From assembly GCA_005239795.1 (NCBI GenBank), contig SBBH01000220.1:1-11183 (forward strand): a DNA stretch of 11,183 bases, given 5' to 3'. Of this stretch, positions 5,856-11,183 are shown in pieces. The position numbers and the translations under genes are program-made. The notes beneath the pieces are model-generated. The model did not search any database, had not been told where the DNA came from, and saw nothing but the letters and a program-made list of their open reading frames with translations. How positions within the stretch are numbered: position 1 is the stretch's first letter; each line of letters begins with the position of its first letter. Source of the stretch: Planctomycetales bacterium. Its GTDB lineage: Bacteria; Planctomycetota; SBBH01.

Positions 5856-6929
5856 ATGGCCGCAAGCGCCCGATTCCGACGTTCCCACCGCGCGGCGCCG
5901 CTCGCCCCGATCTCCGAACTCCTTGTCAAACTCGTGCGCCGCGAGGACTTAAACGACGACGAGGCGATCGCCATGGCCGACGCGATCCTCGGCGGCAAGG
6001 TGACACAAGCCCAGGCGGGGGCCCTGATACTCGCCCTTCATATCAAGGGGGAGACGACGGAAGAGCTGGCGGCTTTCGTGCGCGCCCTGCGCATCCACAT
6101 CACCCCTTTGACGGTCCTGAAGACGCCGCTTATGGATTTCTGCGGAACCGGCGGGGACGACCATGGAACGTTCAACATCTCGACGGCCACGTCTTTTGTC
6201 GTCGCTGGGTCAGGGCTTCCCGTGACAAAACTTGTGCAGGGGACCGTCTCCTCGCGCTCTGGAAGCGCCGAGTGTATCAAGGAGCTAGGGGTTTCTTGCG
6301 CGACTTCCGAGCGGGAGATCCGGGACGTTCTCGATGAGACGGGGATGGCGTTTGTGACCCCTCCCTGGACACACCCCGCCCTGGGGCGCGTCTCGGCGCT
6401 GCGCCATGAGTTGGGGGTGCCGACTTTTCTTGACCTCCTGCCGCTTTTCGTCCACCCCGTGAATGTCACGCACCGTCTGATCGGCGTCGCCAACCCTCGG
6501 CATCTGGAACCTGTCGCACGCGTCTCGAGCGAGCTGGGCCACGCGCGCGTTTTGGCCCTGCACGGGCTGGGCCTGGACGAGGTCACCCTAGAAGGGGAAA
6601 CGCGTTGCTACGAGGCGAGCGACCGGGCCGTGAGAGGCCTCAAGATCGATCCCCTGGCTTTGGGGTTTTCCTACGCGTCGATCGGGACGCTCAAGGGGGG
6701 GACGCCTGCGGAAAATGCACGCCTCCTGGAGAGAATCCTCTTGGACGAGGAACGCTCGCCCAAACGCGACATTGTCATCCTCAACGCGGCGGTGGCCATT
6801 TGGGTTTCCGGAAAGGCCCGTTTCCTCGGCGAAGGGGTGCAGTTCGCCCTGTCGACCCTCGCGAGCGGCAAGGCGCACGCGAAGCTCCGCGCCTTGAGGG
6901 AGTATTATGGCAGTCGAAGGAAGTCCTAG
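5856..6929 (+). CDS. TrpD-family phosphoribosyltransferase with altered acceptor site
   Basis: This 357-residue glycosyltransferase-family-3 protein aligns along its length with anthranilate phosphoribosyltransferase. That enzyme joins PRPP and anthranilate in tryptophan synthesis. The helical N-domain occupies about 18-80. GTGGD (97-101), NIST (107-110), SSRSGSAE (132-139) and the metal pair Asp241-Glu242 in GLDEVT are all kept, so PRPP and magnesium binding should be intact. The normally near-invariant KHGNR segment instead reads KLVQG (125-129), and the usual LLGPL reads LLPLF (194-198); both line the anthranilate pocket in known structures. No other trp gene is near. It may therefore use another acceptor, or be a divergent true TrpD. 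I leave the symbol blank for that reason. ATG 5856 is the only in-frame ATG before the conserved N-domain; there is no ribosome site, and the N-terminus has a 16-residue basic extension. Confidence 0.8.
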   Translation: MAASARFRRSHRAAPLAPISELLVKLVRREDLNDDEAIAMADAILGGKVTQAQAGALILALHIKGETTEELAAFVRALRIHITPLTVLKTPLMDFCGTGGDDHGTFNISTATSFVVAGSGLPVTKLVQGTVSSRSGSAECIKELGVSCATSEREIRDVLDETGMAFVTPPWTHPALGRVSALRHELGVPTFLDLLPLFVHPVNVTHRLIGVANPRHLEPVARVSSELGHARVLALHGLGLDEVTLEGETRCYEASDRAVRGLKIDPLALGFSYASIGTLKGGTPAENARLLERILLDEERSPKRDIVILNAAVAIWVSGKARFLGEGVQFALSTLASGKAHAKLRALREYYGSRRKS

Positions 6930-7008
6930 AATTCGCGCAAAAACAACTTCTGTCGTTGACTGCTGTATCCGTTTCCTTCCCAACCCCCTTTATTTTGCGC
7001 GAATTCTA
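6927..7008. repeat. inverted-repeat unit 1 (16-bp perfect arms, TA-bounded)
   Basis: tagaattcgcgcaaaa (6927-6942) and ttttgcgcgaattcta (6993-7008) are exact reverse complements separated by 50 bp. The left arm begins at the TAG stop codon of the trpD-like gene. Both ends are TA, as expected for mariner/IS630-type miniature elements with TA target duplication. The interior has no obvious gene and is clearly richer in A+T than its surroundings. Confidence 0.65.
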
Positions 7009-7010
7009 TA

Positions 7011-7132
7011 TAAGGCGCCGTGCGGAAAGGAGTTAGATGAAAAGATCTCTCGCGTAAGATCTCCTAGATATTCGTTCATACCCTGTGAACCCTTCTTAAT
7101 GAAACACAGAAGTATTTCCGCGCGGCGCCTTA
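7011..7132. repeat. inverted-repeat unit 2 (18-base arms, one mismatch, TA-bounded)
   Basis: The arms 7011-7028 (taaggcgccgtgcggaaa) and 7115-7132 (tttccgcgcggcgcctta) pair at 17 of 18 positions, and the mismatch is a G-U wobble if the plus strand is transcribed. The right arm ends exactly on the stop codon (7130-7132) of the convergent minus-strand gene. Only two bases separate it from unit 1. The 86-bp interior carries AGGAG followed by a six-codon frame. Confidence 0.6.
7037..7057 (+). other. possible six-codon mini-ORF (MKRSLA)
   Basis: AGGAG at 7029-7033 precedes ATG 7037 at proper spacing, and the frame closes after six codons. It lies wholly inside inverted-repeat unit 2, and no gene follows on this strand before the convergent gene. 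A leader-peptide role is thus not supported; it may be coincidence or a remnant start. Confidence 0.2.
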
Positions 7133-7456
7133 ATCGATGAGGGCGTAGGAGCCCTTGCGGCGTATGAGCGGCTCCTGGCGGATCTTCCGATCCAGGAGAT
7201 CCTCAGGGGACCCTTCGGCGATCACCTCCACGAAACGGACCGCGTGGAACGGGATGAGGTAGGTCTTCTGTTTGTCGTCGAGGGGCTTTTCCTCAGCGCG
7301 GTTGGAGGCGGCGTCGATGACCTTCGCGAAGCGCTTGCCAGTGATGAGGATCGCGTTGGGATTGGACTGAACCACGTCCCCGCGCAGGATCGTCACGGGA
7401 TCGGCGTTCCCCTGCTTCTGCATCACGATCCGGACTTTTTTCTCTGACTCGATCAT
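7130..7456 (-). CDS. small protein with LSm/SH3-barrel-like pattern, function unknown
   Basis: This 108-residue soluble protein has no signal peptide or membrane segment. Residues 8-40 (VRIVMQ, then VTILRGDVVQSN and AILITG) followed by TYLIPFHAVRFVEVI (65-79) give a run of short beta strands. The final strand follows the IP..AV pattern typical of Sm/LSm-like barrels. The loop at 42-64 is charged and longer than in Hfq, and no Hfq signature motif is present, so it is not called Hfq. It is the last gene of the minus-strand run, about 20 bp past repeat copy A. Its stop codon is part of inverted-repeat unit 2. No strong ribosome site precedes the ATG at 7456. It could bind RNA, or be a PilZ-like or SH3-like adaptor; I do not recognise an orthologue. 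Confidence 0.7.
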   Translation of the reverse strand: MIESEKKVRIVMQKQGNADPVTILRGDVVQSNPNAILITGKRFAKVIDAASNRAEEKPLDDKQKTYLIPFHAVRFVEVIAEGSPEDLLDRKIRQEPLIRRKGSYALID

Positions 7457-7475
7457 AAATGCCTGAGGGCTCTCC

Positions 7476-7595
7476 CTAGTGGTTCGACTCGGAAATCTTC
7501 ACGCCATATACACTACCAAGATTTCCTCGCTCACCACGAGTGCTGAGCCGAAAGTTTTGGTGCGCAACACTCAAAACTTTCGTACGAAGCACTAG
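7476..7595 (-). repeat. two-hairpin dispersed repeat, copy A
   Basis: This 120-bp unit is bounded by ctagtggttcg and cgaagcactag, which are inverse complements at 10 of 11 positions. It contains hairpin 1 (ggaaatctt 7491-7499 with aagatttcc 7518-7526) and hairpin 2 (cgaaagtttt 7549-7558 with aaaactttcg 7573-7582). About 85% of positions match copy B at 8271-8391. Its terminal CTAG (7592-7595) supplies the TAG stop codon of the OmpA-like gene. It fills the gap to the next gene. Confidence 0.75.
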
Positions 7596-8242
7596 CGCAA
7601 AACCGCGATCTCCACACGGCGGTTTTTTCGGTTTGGTTTCTCTCCGGAATTCTCCTCGCCCGGCACAGGTTTGTACTCGGCGTAGGCCGCCAGGGACATG
7701 TTCTCAGGCGCCACCCCCTGTATAGCGAGATACTTGAGGACCGTCATGGCGCGCGCGGCCGAAAGGTCCCAATTCGTCTCATACTTATCCTTCACACGCT
7801 GGATCGGCTGGCCGTCGGTGTGTCCGTCGACGCGGATCTTTAACTTCTTCTCGAGGATTTTTTGGGCGAGAGCCGCCAGGATCGACTTTCCTTTTTCCTT
7901 CAGCGTCGCGCTTCCGGAATCGAAAAGGACCGCATCGTCGATGCGGACCCCTTCGGAGGTTTGCGAAACGCCTTCGATTGTGGAAATGGAATTGAAAAGC
8001 TCCTGCATGTCATTGACGTACTTCTGGTTAGCCGCCAGCATCTCTTCCGCCTTCTTGCGGTCGATCTGCGCAGTCTGAAGGAGACTGTTCAGAATCTGGT
8101 TTTCGCCATGCAGGGTCTGGACCTTCTTGGACAGCATCCGGGCTTCGTTGCGGAGGTTCTCCTTCTCAGCATCATTGGGCGGATTCCACGAACACCCCGT
8201 CGCCAGGACCCCCGCCGCCACCACTGTCATGAGAATGCGCAT
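7592..8242 (-). CDS. OmpA-family peptidoglycan-binding lipoprotein with coiled coil
   Basis: This 216-residue lipoprotein has a signal sequence ending in a lipobox-like VLATGC (Cys17). Ser18 at +2 favours the outer membrane under the Lol rule. Residues about 23-87 are charged and heptad-like, consistent with a coiled-coil stalk. The OmpA/MotB C-domain runs from about 100 to 216, with DAVLFDSGSATL, GHTDGQPI (Asp143), NWDLSAARA (Arg164) and NRRVEI. Asp143 and Arg164 match the pair that grips diaminopimelate in OmpA domains. It probably ties the outer membrane to the peptidoglycan, as Pal and MotB-like lipoproteins do; it has no beta-barrel. A strong AGGAGG ribosome site sits 8 bases before ATG 8242. 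It lies between two copies of a dispersed repeat, and its stop codon comes from copy A. It is not called pal because the stalk and neighbours differ from the tol-pal cluster. Confidence 0.9.
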   Translation of the reverse strand: MRILMTVVAAGVLATGCSWNPPNDAEKENLRNEARMLSKKVQTLHGENQILNSLLQTAQIDRKKAEEMLAANQKYVNDMQELFNSISTIEGVSQTSEGVRIDDAVLFDSGSATLKEKGKSILAALAQKILEKKLKIRVDGHTDGQPIQRVKDKYETNWDLSAARAMTVLKYLAIQGVAPENMSLAAYAEYKPVPGEENSGEKPNRKNRRVEIAVLR

Positions 8243-8270
8243 CGTCCCCCCTCCTCTTGGACTCTTTGGA

Positions 8271-8391
8271 CTCGTGGTTCGACTCAGAAGTCTTCATGCC
8301 CTATACATGACCAAGACTTCCTCGCTCACCACTAGCGCTGACCCGAAAATTTTGGTGTGCAACACTCAAAACTTTCGGGTCGAAGCATTAG
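8271..8391 (-). repeat. two-hairpin dispersed repeat, copy B
   Basis: This 121-bp homologue of copy A has the same orientation, in the gap between the HTH/membrane gene and the OmpA-like gene. Hairpin 1 is gaagtctt (8287-8294) with aagacttc (8313-8320). Compared with copy A, one A-T pair has become G-C on both arms. Hairpin 2 is longer here: 8340-8353 with 8368-8381, with a single G-U pair if the minus strand is transcribed. The ends ctcgtggttcg and cgaagcattag are a degraded form of the copy A termini. Confidence 0.75.
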
Positions 8392-8421
8392 GTTCCTCGC
8401 CAGCGAACCGGCAAAAGGGTA

Positions 8422-9195
8422 TCACTTCAGGGTGGACTTGTCGATCAGGAAATCTACAAAAGGTTCGAGGAAACCGACGGGCCTGTCCTTGACGATCCCT
8501 ACCATCGCGACAGCCGCGAAAACAAGAGCCGCCGAAGTCGCCGCGACCGCGGCCGCCCACATCGGGGATCCCTCGCGCCGGACATCGAGCCCTCCCGACC
8601 TGGCAGAAGGAATCCCGAAATCGTCGGGCGGCTGGGCAATGTCTGGGGGGACTTCCATCGAGACGGTCCCCAGGTTGGGAGCGGAAACGGGAATATCCCC
8701 CTCGATCTCGATCGGCTGGGTCGCCTCCGCGCCGCCCCCCTCCTCGAGGACATTCAAATCCCCTTCGAGCGACAGCATTTCCACCTGCGGCATCTCCTCC
8801 AAGGAAGCGGGCTGCGTTTCGGAGGGTTTTCCCGTGCCGATCTCGTCAAGCGAGAGCTCCTCGGTGGAAAGAGTCGGCGCTGTGGACGGCGTGACAGGGG
8901 GAGACGTCTCCCCCTGCCCCTCGACGAGACCCATCTCATCGAGAGACAGCTCCGGAATTTCCTCAATCGCCTCGATCTCCTCAGCAAAAACCTCCGGGGG
9001 AGCGGCCGGCGCCCTCCCCTGAACGAGCGTCTGCTGCCGGGACTTGAAGGCATCAAGATCGTGGCGGCGGAACTTGAAGGTGCCGCCGTCGCTAAAGGCG
9101 CGGACAGCCCCCGACGAGATGAGCCTCTTGAGCTGGTCGGGCGACACCTGCAGCTCCTCAAGCGCCTTTTCGAACGCCACGAAATCGGCGGCCAT
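8422..9195 (-). CDS. HTH protein with acidic linker and C-terminal membrane anchor
   Basis: This 257-residue protein has three parts. Residues 10-50 (ALEELQVSPDQLKRLISSGA, then VRAFSDGGTFKFRRHDLDAF) match the excisionase/MerR-type winged helix-turn-helix pattern (HTH_17-like). Residues 60-205 form a long acidic, proline-rich and probably disordered linker with recurring ELSLDEMG (82-89) and ELSLDEIG (113-120) motifs. Residues about 212-234 are a hydrophobic helix preceded by two arginines (206-207), which predicts the N-terminus in the cytoplasm and a short tail of about 20 residues outside. The layout loosely recalls RodZ, a membrane-tethered HTH protein, but I see no homology to it. It may tether DNA or a cytoskeletal partner to the membrane, or be a membrane-bound regulator. 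The start at 9195 has a GAGGGG ribosome site. It sits 32 bp after the exported-protein gene. Confidence 0.78.
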   Translation of the reverse strand: MAADFVAFEKALEELQVSPDQLKRLISSGAVRAFSDGGTFKFRRHDLDAFKSRQQTLVQGRAPAAPPEVFAEEIEAIEEIPELSLDEMGLVEGQGETSPPVTPSTAPTLSTEELSLDEIGTGKPSETQPASLEEMPQVEMLSLEGDLNVLEEGGGAEATQPIEIEGDIPVSAPNLGTVSMEVPPDIAQPPDDFGIPSARSGGLDVRREGSPMWAAAVAATSAALVFAAVAMVGIVKDRPVGFLEPFVDFLIDKSTLK

Positions 9196-9227
9196 GTCCC
9201 CCCCCTCGCCAGCTCTACCGCTTCTCT

Positions 9228-10046
9228 CTATTCGGCTTCCTTCCCCTTCTGCTTATTTTCTTTTTCCTTCTTTTCCTTCTCCGCCTGCTTCTTGAGGAAC
9301 TCCTCAATCTTTTCCACGTGAAACTCGTCGATCTCAGCTTTCGGATTCTTGAAATCGCCGTTGAAGGAGTTCTCCCCAGTCTTGTACTTGTAGCCGGCGA
9401 GGCGGAAATCCTGCGTGATCGACCGGATCGCCTTGGGCGTCAGGCCGTTCTCGTCAATTGCATACGCGAGAATCGTCAAGTCCCCAGCATGTTCCAAATG
9501 GCTTCCCTCATCGATGATCATGATGTGCTCCTGGGGGTTCTGCTGGGTGTTGATGGCGTTGAGCTCGAGCAACAACGTCTTCCCCTGCCCGGAGCCGATG
9601 GGAGGTCTGATCTCTTCCTCCGTGATCTCGCTCGCCTTCTTCTTCTCTTTCTCCTTGATCTCCACCTTCTTGAAATCCTCGAAATGTTTTCGGGCGTCCC
9701 ACGACGAGAACCCCTTCGTCCACTTCTTGGCCAGTTCCGGCACCGGATATTCCTTGATCAACAAATCGTACGTGTAGTTGCGCACAGCCACTGGCACGAT
9801 CTCATGATTCTTGTTGTACGCGTAGACGACGATCGTGTGGAGCTGAGTGTCGACGACCACCAGCATCTCGCCAGTCTGGGTTTTCGCCGGCATCAGGGAA
9901 AGCGTAAGGTAGCGTTCCCCCTCCTTGCCCTTGTCACTCTTCCCGGCGCCGCCCTCGTCGGCGAGCGCCATCCTGGAAGCGGGCAACAAAAGCAAAAAGG
10001 CGACGGCACACGGAAGAATGCCAAACCAGCGGCCGGGCTTAAGCAT
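9228..10046 (-). CDS. exported protein of unknown function with internal duplication
   Basis: This 272-residue protein has a clear Sec signal peptide: basic KPGR start, hydrophobic core 8-22, and cleavage after MALA at residue 29. It should reside in the periplasm or beyond. Two segments look like copies of one beta unit: TIVVYAYNKNHEIVP with AVRNYTYDLLIKEY (71-100), and TILAYAIDENGLTPKAIRSI with TQDFRLAGY (191-219). They share a TI..YA..N...A.R...D....Y pattern, each preceded by a short strand with Asp (VVVD, IIDE). A lysine/glutamate-rich stretch (126-146) lies between, and the C-terminus (245-272) is a highly charged helix. I do not recognise the family. No enzyme motif is evident, so it may be structural or a binding protein. 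It starts 26 bp after the gatB stop and probably shares its transcript; no clear ribosome site is visible. Confidence 0.78.
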   Translation of the reverse strand: MLKPGRWFGILPCAVAFLLLLPASRMALADEGGAGKSDKGKEGERYLTLSLMPAKTQTGEMLVVVDTQLHTIVVYAYNKNHEIVPVAVRNYTYDLLIKEYPVPELAKKWTKGFSSWDARKHFEDFKKVEIKEKEKKKASEITEEEIRPPIGSGQGKTLLLELNAINTQQNPQEHIMIIDEGSHLEHAGDLTILAYAIDENGLTPKAIRSITQDFRLAGYKYKTGENSFNGDFKNPKAEIDEFHVEKIEEFLKKQAEKEKKEKENKQKGKEAE

Positions 10047-10072
10047 CGAGATTTAAGCAGGATAGCCCGCCG

Positions 10073-11183
10073 TCAGATCTTCCTCAAGCGCTCTTCGATC
10101 ACGCGGCGCGCCGCCTGGGGGTTGGCGCGTCCCCGGGTCTCCTTCATGACGGCCCCCACAAGGAACGCGGCGGCGTTGGCTTTCCCTTTCTTATAGTCGG
10201 CGACGGCCTGGGGGTGCGCGGTGAAGACCTTGTCCGCGACACTCTCAAGAGACACTGGATCGGCGATCTGCGCGGCGCTGCTCGCGGCGATCCGCTGGGC
10301 GGGATCCTCCCCCGTCCCCGCCGTCTGGGCGAGCGCTTCCCGCGCGGTGGCCCGCGTAACCGCCCCTTCCCTGACGAGGCGGATGAGCCCAGCGAGGTGC
10401 TCCGGCTTCACGCCAAGATCCTTGAAGAGGCATCCGCGAGCGTTGGCCAGCTGCAGCATCTCGCCAGTGATCCAGTTGGCGGCCTTCTTCGCCTGGTCCT
10501 CCCCCAGGACGGCCACGACCTTCTCAAAAAAGGCCGCCACCTCGCGCTCGGCTGTCAGGACCCCCGCGTCGTAGGGAGACAGGCCGTAGTTGCGGCGTAA
10601 GCGCTCCGCTTTCGCGCGCGGAAGTTCCGGCAGATCCGCGCGCACCCGATCGATCCAGGCCGGGTCAATCACAAGCGGCGGCAGGTCCGGATCAGGGAAG
10701 TAGCGGTAGTCGTGGACCGTCTCCTTCGAGCGCATCGGGGCCGTGACCCCCTTCTCGAGGTCAAAACTGCGCGTCTCCTGTACGATCTTCTCCCCCCGCG
10801 CCAACGCCTCCCTTTGACGGCGGATCTCATGGTTAAGCGCCTTTTCGACGCCGTGGAAGGAGTTCAAGTTCTTGATCTCGACGCGCGTCCCGAAAGTCTT
10901 GGCGCCGGCCGGGCGCAGCGACACGTTCGTGTCGACGCGCAAGGATCCCTTCTGCATCTCGCAGTCGGACACGCCCAGATAGACGAGCGTCTGCTTCAAA
11001 GCTGCCAGGAACAGATAGGCCGATGCAGGATCCGTCAGAACCGGCTCCGTCACGATCTCGAGGAGCGGCACGCCCGCGCGGTTCAGGTCGACGCGCGTCT
11101 CCTCGCCAGCCGGGCCGTGGAGGAGCTTCCCGGCGTCCTCCTCCAGGTGCGCCCGCACAAGTGCCACGCTTTCAATCTTGCCC
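10073..11183 (-). CDS. gatB: aspartyl/glutamyl-tRNA(Asn/Gln) amidotransferase subunit B, N-terminus outside window
   Basis: About 369 codons of the usual ~480 are visible; the frame runs off the window end. GatB activates the misacylated Glu-tRNA(Gln) or Asp-tRNA(Asn) and passes it ammonia from GatA within the GatCAB complex in the cytoplasm. Hallmarks are HLEEDAGKL, DLNRAGVPLLEIVTEPVLTD, a YLGVSDCEMQKGSLRVDTNV stretch, RVEIKNLNSFHGVEKAL, MRSKETVHDYRYFPDPDLPP and the helical C-terminal domain with NWITGEML. The YqeY-like tail ends in ARRVIEERLRKI. Everything visible is intact. The apparent start near 11167 is only an internal GTG; the frame continues upstream through matching residues. Its presence suggests the organism lacks GlnRS, AsnRS or both. 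It appears to head the minus-strand gene run in this window. Confidence 0.97.
   Translation of the reverse strand, partial: GKIESVALVRAHLEEDAGKLLHGPAGEETRVDLNRAGVPLLEIVTEPVLTDPASAYLFLAALKQTLVYLGVSDCEMQKGSLRVDTNVSLRPAGAKTFGTRVEIKNLNSFHGVEKALNHEIRRQREALARGEKIVQETRSFDLEKGVTAPMRSKETVHDYRYFPDPDLPPLVIDPAWIDRVRADLPELPRAKAERLRRNYGLSPYDAGVLTAEREVAAFFEKVVAVLGEDQAKKAANWITGEMLQLANARGCLFKDLGVKPEHLAGLIRLVREGAVTRATAREALAQTAGTGEDPAQRIAASSAAQIADPVSLESVADKVFTAHPQAVADYKKGKANAAAFLVGAVMKETRGRANPQAARRVIEERLRKI

Noticed and set aside
5815..5865. Longer ComEC start at 5865
   Set aside because: It would overlap the divergent gene start, and the added residues are neither membrane-like nor preceded by a ribosome site.
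7476..8391. CRISPR-type array
   Set aside because: Only two units about 120 bp long exist, separated by a whole gene, without short regular repeats or spacers.
9318..10196. 292-codon plus-strand frame opposite the exported protein and the gatB end
   Set aside because: It runs across two convincing minus-strand genes, one with a signal peptide, and is leucine/arginine-rich shadow sequence.

Overview
The window is GC-rich bacterial DNA, probably from a Gram-negative organism. The signs are a predicted outer-membrane OmpA-type lipoprotein, an exported protein with a clear signal peptide, a ComEC/Rec2 DNA-uptake channel, and GatB, which implies indirect tRNA amidation. Several genes lack close recognisable families and the gaps are rich in palindromes. 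This suggests an under-sampled lineage, but I cannot name a phylum from sequence alone.

Layout. 1-562 (+): 3' end of an alpha/beta-hydrolase. 642-2708 (+): a tight three-gene operon of two tandem, translationally coupled paralogous Fe-S proteins distantly resembling epoxyqueuosine reductase, then a 108-aa protein with a helix-turn-helix-like segment. 2709-3372: a 664-bp gap without a credible gene, full of hairpins and holding an inverted pair of a ~42-bp palindromic repeat. 3373-5814 (-): comEC. 5856-6929 (+): a TrpD-family phosphoribosyltransferase, divergent from comEC and possibly leaderless. 6927-7132: two abutting inverted-repeat units filling the gap between convergent genes. 7130-11183 (-): a co-directional run read as gatB (cut by the window end), an exported protein of unknown function, a cytoplasmic HTH / acidic linker / membrane-anchor protein, an OmpA-domain lipoprotein and a small LSm-like protein.

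Points most worth attention. (i) The TrpD homologue keeps its PRPP and metal motifs but has lost the residues that normally hold anthranilate, so its acceptor may not be anthranilate. (ii) Two ~120-bp copies of a two-hairpin repeat lie in consecutive gaps of the minus-strand gene run. They show compensatory base changes, and one copy supplies the stop codon of the OmpA-like gene. (iii) Two TA-bounded inverted-repeat units sit side by side, one starting at the trpD-like stop codon and the other ending at the stop codon of the convergent gene. (iv) The paired Fe-S proteins share nine cysteines and travel with a small putative regulator.

How the genes may work together. The minus-strand run after gatB looks like an envelope-related set: an exported protein, an inner-membrane-anchored HTH protein and a peptidoglycan-binding lipoprotein. 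The 642-2708 operon looks like a redox or cofactor-linked module. Both readings are inferences from domain content and spacing.
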